From positions 1 through 64,000 of the forward strand of contig NZ_CACRYJ010000068.1 of NCBI RefSeq assembly GCF_902703175.1: 64,000 bases of DNA, written 5' to 3'. The position numbers and the translations under genes were made by a program. This document shows, one piece after another, positions 8,660 to 14,876 of the stretch (the first letter of the stretch is position 1; each line of letters starts with the position of its first letter). Source of the stretch: Occultella aeris (GTDB lineage Bacteria > Actinomycetota > Actinomycetes > Actinomycetales > Beutenbergiaceae). The notes below the pieces were generated by a model. That model did no database searches, had not been told where the DNA came from, and was given only the letters and a program-made list of their open reading frames with translations.

Positions 8660-9450
8660 CAGATGGACTTCCGGTCGACCCTCAGGCCCGCCAGGTTCAG
8701 CACCACCGTCGACCCGGTCGCGCGATCCATGTTGACGACCTCGACACGGGTTCGCCGCTCGTTCAGTGCCCCGGACACTCGCTGGTGCCAATGCCCGGAG
8801 AACACCATCTGCGGCTGATTACGCCGTGCTGCTTCCGCCAGCAGCAAACTGGCCGTCCCGGGGTAGGCGCTCGTGGATCTCGGGCAACTGCGGGTGGGAC
8901 TTCACCGGGTACCCTCCGGCGCGTCATGGGTGAGGAGCACCTCGAGCAGTTCGTCACCCAGCGTGTCGATGTCAGCTTGGGTGACAGGTTCTTGCTCCCA
9001 CCAGGACAGGTACGGGGGGAGGGGAGTCACGGTCGATGGAGTGCGCACCGCCAACCGCACCGAATCGGCGTCCACCCACCTCGAACCGGAACCCGCGTAG
9101 CAGTGCCCGCCAGCACGGCGAGAATCGGCATCGACACCTGGCGTGATGTCCCGGTCGAAGATGCGGTCGTAGTTGTCGTGGTTCCCGGGCACCACCAGCA
9201 TCACCAGGCCACGGTCACCCAGGATGTAGCCGGCCACAGCCGTGACATCGTCGAACTGCTCTCCGAAGTACATGGCGCTCTACCTGTAGTCGTCACCGAA
9301 TGGGCCGGTGCCGAAGTCGCCGACCTGAACGATCCCTCGCAGCCCGCCTGGACCGCTGTGTTGGCGGCCTGCGTGAACGCCGCGACCTTGCCGTGCAGGC
9401 CTGCGACCCTCGGCACCCGGGTCGCGTGGCGAGGATGGTGTCGAACCGCG
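8660..9450 (-). pseudogene. metallophosphoesterase, decayed
   Basis: Pieces of a calcineurin-like phosphoesterase occur in order on the minus strand but in different frames. They are: a first motif degraded to AGLHGKVAAF where G-D-x-H-G is expected (about 9430); IVQVGDFGTGPFG (about 9310) closed by a stop; the metal-binding VVPGNHDNYDRIF (about 9185); LLTHDAPEG, then a stop at 8902; and VFSGHWHQR (about 8800), the last metal-binding motif. At least two frameshifts and two stops separate them. The intact gene would have encoded a protein of about 260 aa. It lies upstream of the oxidoreductase promoter in a decayed stretch, consistent with ageing accessory DNA. Confidence 0.72.
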
Positions 9451-9489
9451 TCCCCGCCACATCCAGGGACAGCCCGACGCCCCTCGACT

Positions 9490-10060
9490 ACGAGGTCACG
9501 CTGCGACCCCCCGCCTCGACCGGGGCACACGGCGAACGACACCGACAACGGCACGTCACGGAAGATGCGCGGGGCTGCCTCGGGACAGCCCTCGCCGGCA
9601 ACCCACCTCGGACCAGGCTTCCTGACCTCACCGAACAGGAACGGCCCCGACATCATCGCCACCGGCGAGCTGGCCACGCACGGCGGGTTCATGTCGACCT
9701 CCATGAAGGACCCGTCCGGCTCGGACCCGATCGACAGCGGGCGCCCGATTGCGGGCTGGTGGGTCCGCAACGGCGGAAAGCCATCCGGCAGCAACGCAAC
9801 CAGGTTGCGCCCATCCTTCGCGGTGAACGACCCGTCGACGAGGATGTACTTGTCCGAAGCCAGAGCGGCATCGAGACAGTCCCGTCGATGCGTGCTCGCT
9901 GACGTCCAAGCGGACGGACGCGATGACGAACTCGCAGCCGGCGGTGATGGCGTCGACCCGGACGAACCGCGAGCACTGCGCCCCGAGTGTGTGGAGTAGG
10001 TCGCGCCGCAGATCGGTCGTGCCTCGTCATGGGCTACGTCGCAGACGCCACGCGGGTCCC
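9490..10060 (-). pseudogene. unrecognised coding remnant
   Basis: Two minus-strand frames carry protein-like text that appears continuous across a frameshift near 9880. Upstream is a segment with LLHTLGAQCSRFVRVDA and AGCEFVIASVRLDVSE. Downstream is a segment with YILVDGSFTAKDGRN, LVALLPDGFPP and IGSEPDGSFMEVDMNPP. The mix of residues is unlike GC-driven shadow frames. I do not recognise the family. No start codon with ribosome binding site remains. It directly precedes the phosphoesterase remnant on the same strand. Confidence 0.35.
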
Positions 10061-10239
10061 GCCGTCCTCGGCCCAGCGACCCCGCCCCGTACATCACCGG
10101 CACGTTTGACACCGCACGAGGCCGCTCTAAATTGAACGCAGTCGACCAGTCGACCAGGCCTTAAGGCTGCTCGACGACGAGACGCAATGACACGATCATT
10201 ACACGGGCCTATAGCTGGTCCTCTGAACTGCGAGTATGC

Positions 10240-10268
10240 GGTGCCTCGAGTGGGAATCGAACCCACAC
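10240..10268. repeat. near-exact copy of the tRNA-Leu 3' end (possible att site)
   Basis: The 29 bases here match 12784-12812 (the 3' end of tRNA-Leu) at 27 positions and in the same orientation. Direct repeats of a tRNA 3' end are the usual footprint of site-specific integration. The pair would bracket 2.5 kb containing the beta-propeller gene and the Lsr2 fragment. Confidence 0.5.
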
Positions 10269-10314
10269 CCGCACAGCCGGTGAAAGTCAGACCCATCCAT
10301 CTGGCGTCGAGCAC
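10241..10314 (-). pseudogene. tRNA-like relic
   Basis: On the minus strand the T arm (GTGGG, TTCGATT, CCCAC) is perfect and the 3' acceptor TCGAGGC is present. The 5' acceptor pairs at only about five of seven positions, a weak D arm can be drawn (CAGA/TCTG), and no acceptable anticodon stem exists. The 3' end reads CCG instead of CCA. It is tRNA length but almost certainly non-functional. Confidence 0.5.
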
Positions 10315-10514
10315 TCCACCCACCACCACGCGACGCCACACCGACATGCGGACGTTCTCAGAGGTTCAACTGGGGCAACGTCTGGATCCACGCGGAGGTC
10401 GTCATGAGTCAACGCGCATCCTTGACGCCCATCGGCACCGCACCTACGATCAGTCAGATCCAATTACAGTCGCCCCAATGGTTGATTATGTTGGGTCTAA
10501 AATTAGGAGACGAG

Positions 10515-12434
10515 ATGGATCGTCGGACCATGTTGCGCGTGACCGTGCTGGCCGCCGGGGCGGGCACGGGGATGGCGTGGACCTCGAGCTCGAGCGCCGG
10601 CGCGCAAGAGCCGGTAGAGACCGTTGACCGCGGACCCGCCACGTTGGCCTGCACGACCCTCTCGGGAGGTTTCGTCGGCGATCGTCCCTACATCGTTTCC
10701 CATTTGTTGCAGCCCGTGCGACTCGGCGTGTTCACTCCCGCCGCGGACCAGATCGTCGACCTGGTGGAGATCCCTTCCGGCGGAGGAGCCTGGGCAAGTC
10801 TCGTGGACGCCGAGCGGATCTACGTCGGTACGCACACCGTCGCCGACCTGTACGCCTTCGACACGACCACGCACCGGCTCGACAAGCTGGCCAGCCCGGC
10901 AGGAGCGACGTACATCTGGGATATGACGCGCACCTCGGATGGCACCATCTTCCTGGGCACCTACCCGGACGGGAAGGTCTGGGAGTACCGGCCCGCCGAC
11001 AACACCCTGATCGACAGGGGCGTCGCCGTCGCTGGGCAGAAATACGTGCGCAGCATCGTCGCCGACGACACCACCGTCTATGCGGGCGTGGGGGCGCAAG
11101 CCACCCTGGTGGCCTATGACCGCGGGACCGGCACGCGGACCGACATCACACCGCCGGAGCTCAGCGGTGAAGCCTTCATCTATCAACTGACTCAGACCGA
11201 CAGCCACGTGATCGGCGGCACCCATGGCTCCGGTGTGATCGCGATCATCTCGAAGGCGGATCCGGGCGACTATCGGATCGTGCACCCCGACTCGGGCATC
11301 ACCATCGGCAAGATGGCAGCGCAGGACGACGATGTCTACTACGGCGCCGGTGATTCTCTCTGGCACCTCGACCTCATCACTGGGGTCGCAGAAGCTGTCG
11401 GCGCCACGGCCGGCGGGGACTTCATCACCGCGGTCAGCATTCGCGCCACCACGGTCGCCGTCTTCACCAACTCGGCGACCATGTGGACCTACGACCGCAG
11501 CACGGGAACCATGTCCATGGCTGATCTCCAGGCGGCCGGGATGCCTTCCGCACCCGATCTGCCACAGTCGATCGCCGTCCACGCCGACAGTGTCTATGTC
11601 GGAGGGCACGGTGGCTTCCAGATCCACCACCGGAGGGTGCCGGCTGCCACGGATCGAGTCCGCCTCGGTGGTGAGGTCAAGGCGATGCAGGCAGTGCGGA
11701 ACACGCTCTATCTCGCGATGTATCCCTCGGCGACGATCGTGGCCTACAACCCGACCACGGGTGCCCTGAACACGATCGCGTCGATCGGACACGACCAGAA
11801 CCGCCCCGGCGACATCACCTACCATCGCCGGAGCCAGCTTCTCCTCGTCCCGACCAGCCCTGGCTACGGCCAGCTGGGTGGAGCGCTGTCGACGCTGGAC
11901 GTGCGCACCCGGAAGCTCGATGTCTACCGCAACCTGGTCGAGAACCACGCGTTGGTCTCGGTCGCCGCCCATGAGCGGCGCGGCCTCGCGTACGTCGGGA
12001 GTGCTCCGGCCGACAGTTCGTACGGTCCGGCAACCGTGGCGATCTTCGACCTGGGGACCCGGACCCGAGTCGGCACCACGGTGCCCGACAGTGCGGCGAC
12101 GTCGATCCCGTCGCTGGTCGTCCTGCGCGACGCGCTCTACGGCACGACGAATGATGGCCTGTTGTTCAGGATCGACACCCGCAGCGGCGAACTGCTCCGA
12201 ACGGCCGAGATCGGCACGGCCCGTGTGGATCTCACGGTCTCTGACGACGTGCTCTACGCCGTTGATCACCAACGTCTCTGGAGGATCGACCCGACCACGT
12301 TGAGCGCCGAGACACTGGTGGATGAACTGGCTGCAGACCCGACCAGCTTTCCCATGGTGGCCGCGGACGGGGCCGACCTCTTCACCATCACCGGGCGCAA
12401 CCTCCTGCAGGTCTCGCTGCACACACTCCCTTAG
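10515..12434 (+). CDS. secreted beta-propeller protein with Tat-type signal
   Basis: Protein of 639 aa. The start at 10515 is set by AGGAG six nt upstream. The N-terminus MDRRTMLRVTVLAAGAG looks like a Tat signal, with cleavage near SAGAQ. The rest consists of repeated blade-like segments with the pattern hydrophobic-strand, Asp/Gly turn, 'VYVG' or 'YAG' (for example IYVGTHTVADLYAFD, VYAGVGAQATLVAYD, VYVGGHGGFQIHHR, LYGTTNDGLLFRID), suggesting seven or more blades. Propellers of this kind can be lyases or sugar-binding proteins; no catalytic residues are obvious. It may belong with the polysaccharide locus to its left, although it is on the opposite strand and lies between two tRNA-derived repeats. 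Confidence 0.8.
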   Translation: MDRRTMLRVTVLAAGAGTGMAWTSSSSAGAQEPVETVDRGPATLACTTLSGGFVGDRPYIVSHLLQPVRLGVFTPAADQIVDLVEIPSGGGAWASLVDAERIYVGTHTVADLYAFDTTTHRLDKLASPAGATYIWDMTRTSDGTIFLGTYPDGKVWEYRPADNTLIDRGVAVAGQKYVRSIVADDTTVYAGVGAQATLVAYDRGTGTRTDITPPELSGEAFIYQLTQTDSHVIGGTHGSGVIAIISKADPGDYRIVHPDSGITIGKMAAQDDDVYYGAGDSLWHLDLITGVAEAVGATAGGDFITAVSIRATTVAVFTNSATMWTYDRSTGTMSMADLQAAGMPSAPDLPQSIAVHADSVYVGGHGGFQIHHRRVPAATDRVRLGGEVKAMQAVRNTLYLAMYPSATIVAYNPTTGALNTIASIGHDQNRPGDITYHRRSQLLLVPTSPGYGQLGGALSTLDVRTRKLDVYRNLVENHALVSVAAHERRGLAYVGSAPADSSYGPATVAIFDLGTRTRVGTTVPDSAATSIPSLVVLRDALYGTTNDGLLFRIDTRSGELLRTAEIGTARVDLTVSDDVLYAVDHQRLWRIDPTTLSAETLVDELAADPTSFPMVAADGADLFTITGRNLLQVSLHTLP

Positions 12435-12560
12435 CCTTGATCCACCGATGACCTGGGTGTCGGTCGATCGGGGCCAGGCCGGGTTCCGCACCCGGGTGGA
12501 CGCGGTCACCAGAGTCGCCCTGTTGGACCTGCCCGTGGCCGGCTCGCCGACAACCGGTCG
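12435..12560. other. spacer between beta-propeller gene and Lsr2 fragment
   Basis: No gene is recognised here. The minus frame that starts with the Lsr2-like segment stays open through this spacer and on into the antisense of the propeller gene, which I attribute to high GC rather than coding. Confidence 0.4.
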
Positions 12561-12665
12561 GGCGGTCACTGCCTCGCGCAACTGGGCGGCGTTGTCGTCG
12601 ATGAGGTCGATCTCGTAACTCACGCCGTCGACGGCGAAGGTGACGGTCTGTGTCGCGACTGTCAT
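12561..12665 (-). pseudogene. Lsr2 N-terminal fragment
   Basis: From an ATG at 12665 the minus frame reads TQTVTFAVDGVSYEIDL, then NAAQLREAV. This matches the N-terminal dimerisation domain of Lsr2, the actinobacterial nucleoid protein that silences AT-rich foreign DNA. Similarity stops after about 35 residues: the basic linker and the AT-hook (RGR) DNA-binding domain are absent, and the first beta strand is also missing. It is a relic of an Lsr2 gene, next to tRNA-Leu at the edge of the lower-GC region. Expression as a dominant-negative peptide is possible but unsupported. Confidence 0.62.
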
Positions 12666-12782
12666 AGCCCCTCGCGAAGCATGGGCCAGATGTAGCCAGT
12701 TGGAGTAGCCTGCGGGGGCTTGTTCAGGGCCCCTTGATGAAGCCGGAAAGTGCCACCCGGTGGGTCTGGTTGTACCTCGCTG

Positions 12783-12859
12783 CTGGTGCCCCGAGTGGGA
12801 TTCGAACCCACACTGGATCGGGTTTGAGCCGAACGCCTCTGCCGGTTGGGCTATCGGGG
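12783..12859 (-). tRNA. tRNA-Leu (anticodon CAA)
   Basis: The minus strand folds as a complete cloverleaf. Acceptor GCCCCGA pairs with TCGGGGC, the D arm contains GG, the anticodon loop CTCAAAC gives CAA, and the T arm is GTGGG-TTCGAAT-CCCAC with encoded CCA. The anticodon reads UUG, hence leucine. The variable region is only about five bases, whereas standard bacterial tRNA-Leu has a long variable arm. The anticodon stem has one T-T mismatch at its base. A scanner may score it weakly, but conservation of the acceptor and T arms argues for a real gene. Confidence 0.75.
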
Positions 12860-12910
12860 CCAGTGCGCCGCGTCACTGCGATCTCTGTCGTGCCATTCTG
12901 GCACAGGCAC

Positions 12911-12916
12911 TAGGCT
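12911..12916 (+). promoter_or_regulatory. -10-like box, pdtaR-type gene
   Basis: TAGGCT lies 8 nt before the GTG start and there is no Shine-Dalgarno sequence in between, suggesting a transcript with almost no leader. Confidence 0.4.
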
Positions 12917-12924
12917 AGGCGATC

Positions 12925-13623
12925 GTGAGCACGGATGAGACCACCGGCGGGAAGCCGGGCAAGAAGGCGTCGAACGACGCAGATCTCCTCGACCTCGACA
13001 CGGCCCCTGCGGCCGAGCCGGCGTCGAAGCCCAAGGCGGCGCGGACCCGACGCGTGGTCGTGGCCGAGGACGAGGCCCTGATCCGGCTCGACGTGGTCGA
13101 GACGCTCAACGAGGCCGGGTACGAAGTGGTCGGCGAGGCCGGTGACGGGGAGACCGCGGTGCGGCTCGCCACCGAGCTCGAGCCGGACATCGTGGTGATG
13201 GACGTGAAGATGCCCATCCTGGACGGCATCTCCGCGGCCGAGCGCATCACGAAGGCACGGATCGCCCCGGTCGTGCTGCTGACCGCCTTCTCCCAGACCG
13301 AACTCGTGGAGCGCGCCCGGGACGCCGGCGCCATGGCGTACGTCGTCAAGCCGTTCACCCCGAACGACCTGCTGCCCGCCCTGGAGATCGCCCTCTCGCG
13401 GCACCAGGAGATCGCGGCCCTGGAGTCCGAGGTCGCTGACCTGACCGACCGCTTCGAGACCCGCAAGCGAGTGGACCGGGCCAAGGGCCTGCTGATGACG
13501 AAGATGGGCCTGTCCGAGCCGGAGTCCTTCCGGTGGATCCAGAAGACCTCGATGGACCGGCGCCTCACCATGCGTGAGGTCGCCGACGCCGTCATCGCGC
13601 AGGTCGGCGCGGCCAAGGACTGA
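12925..13623 (+). CDS. pdtaR: ANTAR-domain response regulator (PdtaR-like)
   Basis: Cytoplasmic response regulator of 232 aa. After a 45-residue Lys/Ala/Asp-rich extension comes a receiver domain with the acidic pair (AEDEALIRLD), the phospho-acceptor Asp in IVVMDVKMPILDG, the conserved Thr in VLLTAF and the Lys in VVKPF. The C-terminal ANTAR domain (RKRVDRAKGLLMTKMGLSEPESFRWIQ) binds paired RNA stem-loops and causes antitermination. In mycobacteria the partner kinase is PdtaS, which is not encoded here. Its position next to a tRNA-Leu and before polA is conserved in actinobacteria. The GTG start follows a -10-like box by 8 nt. Confidence 0.9.
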   Translation: MSTDETTGGKPGKKASNDADLLDLDTAPAAEPASKPKAARTRRVVVAEDEALIRLDVVETLNEAGYEVVGEAGDGETAVRLATELEPDIVVMDVKMPILDGISAAERITKARIAPVVLLTAFSQTELVERARDAGAMAYVVKPFTPNDLLPALEIALSRHQEIAALESEVADLTDRFETRKRVDRAKGLLMTKMGLSEPESFRWIQKTSMDRRLTMREVADAVIAQVGAAKD

Positions 13624-13820
13624 CGCACGCAGCGGCCGACGACCCGAGCCACCGCACCCGCGGTCATGGTCGTCGGCCGTTGGTGTGGCGTTTCAATCCT
13701 GGTCCGGGTTTCATTCGTTCGAATGCATATCGGGACTTCTGCCCGTGGCCCCATCGGGCGTATGGTGGGGGCCGACCTCGCTGGAACGGACGACGAACGG
13801 TGGTGAGACGGTTGGTTCGG

Positions 13821-14537
13821 ATGGGTGGTGTGACCGCACGGGTGGCACACGCCGAGGACCTCGAGGCCGTCCTCCCCGTCCTCCGGGCCGCGCGAGCCGA
13901 CTCGCCGCTCGGCGTCCAGCTGATCAACCCCGACTCCGGGGCCCTCAACGAGCTTCTGCGGGCCTGGTTCGGGATGGAGAACTCGAGCCTGATCATCGCC
14001 GAGGTGGACGAGACGATCGTCGGGCTTGCCCTCGTCCAGCAGATCGACGTGAACCTGTTCTCGGATATCGCCTACCTGCACATCGAGGCGCTCTACGTCG
14101 ACAACGAGCACCGACGGCGGGGCGTGGGTCGGGCGCTGATGCACCAGATCGCGGTGGTCGCCGCCCGCTGCGCCGGCGAGCGCGTCGTGACCATGCCGCT
14201 CACCGGTGCCCGCAGCGAACAACGCTTCCTCTCCGGGCTCGGGTTCATCCCGGCAGGTTCCCGTCGGATCGCCGAGACGGCCGCCCTGCTCCGCCGCCTG
14301 GAGCAGCCGGCCGGCGGCCGTGACAAGCGGGTCCGTGGCATCGACGAACTGATCGCGCGCCGTCGGCGGTCCCGTGGACTGCCCGAGACGCCGCCTCGTG
14401 GACTCAGCCTGGTGGACCTGGCAGACCGCGCGGAGCGGACCGACCGGGCCGATCAGGACGGGGCGTCGAGCAGCATGCAGGTCAACCGGGACGTGCATAC
14501 CCGCCGACCGGACTCGTCCGCCACCGCGATCTCGTAG
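13821..14537 (+). CDS. GNAT-family N-acetyltransferase
   Basis: About 238 aa. The acetyl-CoA fold runs from TARVAHAEDLEAVLPVLRAA to about residue 140. The characteristic segments are LIIAEVDETIVGLALVQQ, the strand IEALYVDNEHRRRGVGRALM containing the R/Q-x-x-G-x-G/A acetyl-CoA loop, and SEQRFLSGLGFIPAG. The 100-residue tail is Arg-rich and specific to close relatives. The acceptor is unknown. The start is uncertain: ATG 13821 was chosen, with GTG 13803 and 13830 as alternatives. It converges on the thioesterase gene and overlaps its end by about 85 bases. Confidence 0.78.
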   Translation: MGGVTARVAHAEDLEAVLPVLRAARADSPLGVQLINPDSGALNELLRAWFGMENSSLIIAEVDETIVGLALVQQIDVNLFSDIAYLHIEALYVDNEHRRRGVGRALMHQIAVVAARCAGERVVTMPLTGARSEQRFLSGLGFIPAGSRRIAETAALLRRLEQPAGGRDKRVRGIDELIARRRRSRGLPETPPRGLSLVDLADRAERTDRADQDGASSSMQVNRDVHTRRPDSSATAIS

Positions 14538-14857
14538 GTCGCCGTCGAGCGGCCCAGGTGGATGGCCGTCGCCGTCCCGGTCACCCAGCCCTCCCGTGCG
14601 GCGCGGTGGTGGGTGGCGTTCAGCTCCAGCCCGACGGCGTAGCGACCGGGTCCCGCGTGCGCGATCGCCGCGAAGGAGCCGAGCGTCTCCGCGAGCGCGG
14701 CGGTCGCACCGCCGTGCAGGAGGCCGACCGGCTGGGTGTTCCCGGCTACCGGCATCCGGCCGACGGCCCGGTCCGCGCTGATCTCGAGCATCTCGATACC
14801 GAGCTTCTCGATGAGCGTGCCCCGGGTCAGGTCGGCCAGGTCCGCGATGTCAGTCAT
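14453..14857 (-). CDS. hotdog-fold thioesterase (PaaI family)
   Basis: Protein of 134 aa with the PaaI/ENTH-like motif QPVGLLHGGATAALAETLGS, in which His-Gly-Gly and the following acidic residue form the acyl-CoA thioesterase site. Length and order of strands are normal for the family (hydrolysis of hydroxyphenylacetyl- or other aryl/acyl-CoA). The ATG at 14857 is used because upstream codons overlap polA and lose similarity. It is divergent from polA with only 19 nt between the starts, and convergent with the GNAT gene. Confidence 0.85.
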   Translation of the reverse strand: MTDIADLADLTRGTLIEKLGIEMLEISADRAVGRMPVAGNTQPVGLLHGGATAALAETLGSFAAIAHAGPGRYAVGLELNATHHRAAREGWVTGTATAIHLGRSTATYEIAVADESGRRVCTSRLTCMLLDAPS

Positions 14858-14863
14858 GACGCA

Positions 14864-14869
14864 TAGGGT
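14864..14869 (+). promoter_or_regulatory. -10-like box, polA
   Basis: TAGGGT is followed by 7 nt and then the GTG start of polA. Transcription would begin at or next to the start codon, giving a leaderless mRNA. Confidence 0.5.
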
Positions 14870-14876
14870 GGCACCT

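Noticed and set aside
9201-10112. 303-codon minus frame as one intact gene
   Set aside because: Protein-like text switches frame inside it, and its downstream part overlaps phosphoesterase motifs in another frame; treated as remnants.
10241-10314. functional tRNA gene on the minus strand
   Set aside because: The T arm is perfect, but the anticodon arm cannot form and the acceptor has mismatches, so it is listed as a relic.
10503-12665. 720-codon minus frame beginning with the Lsr2-like segment
   Set aside because: Only the first 35 codons resemble Lsr2; the rest is antisense to the well-supported beta-propeller gene.
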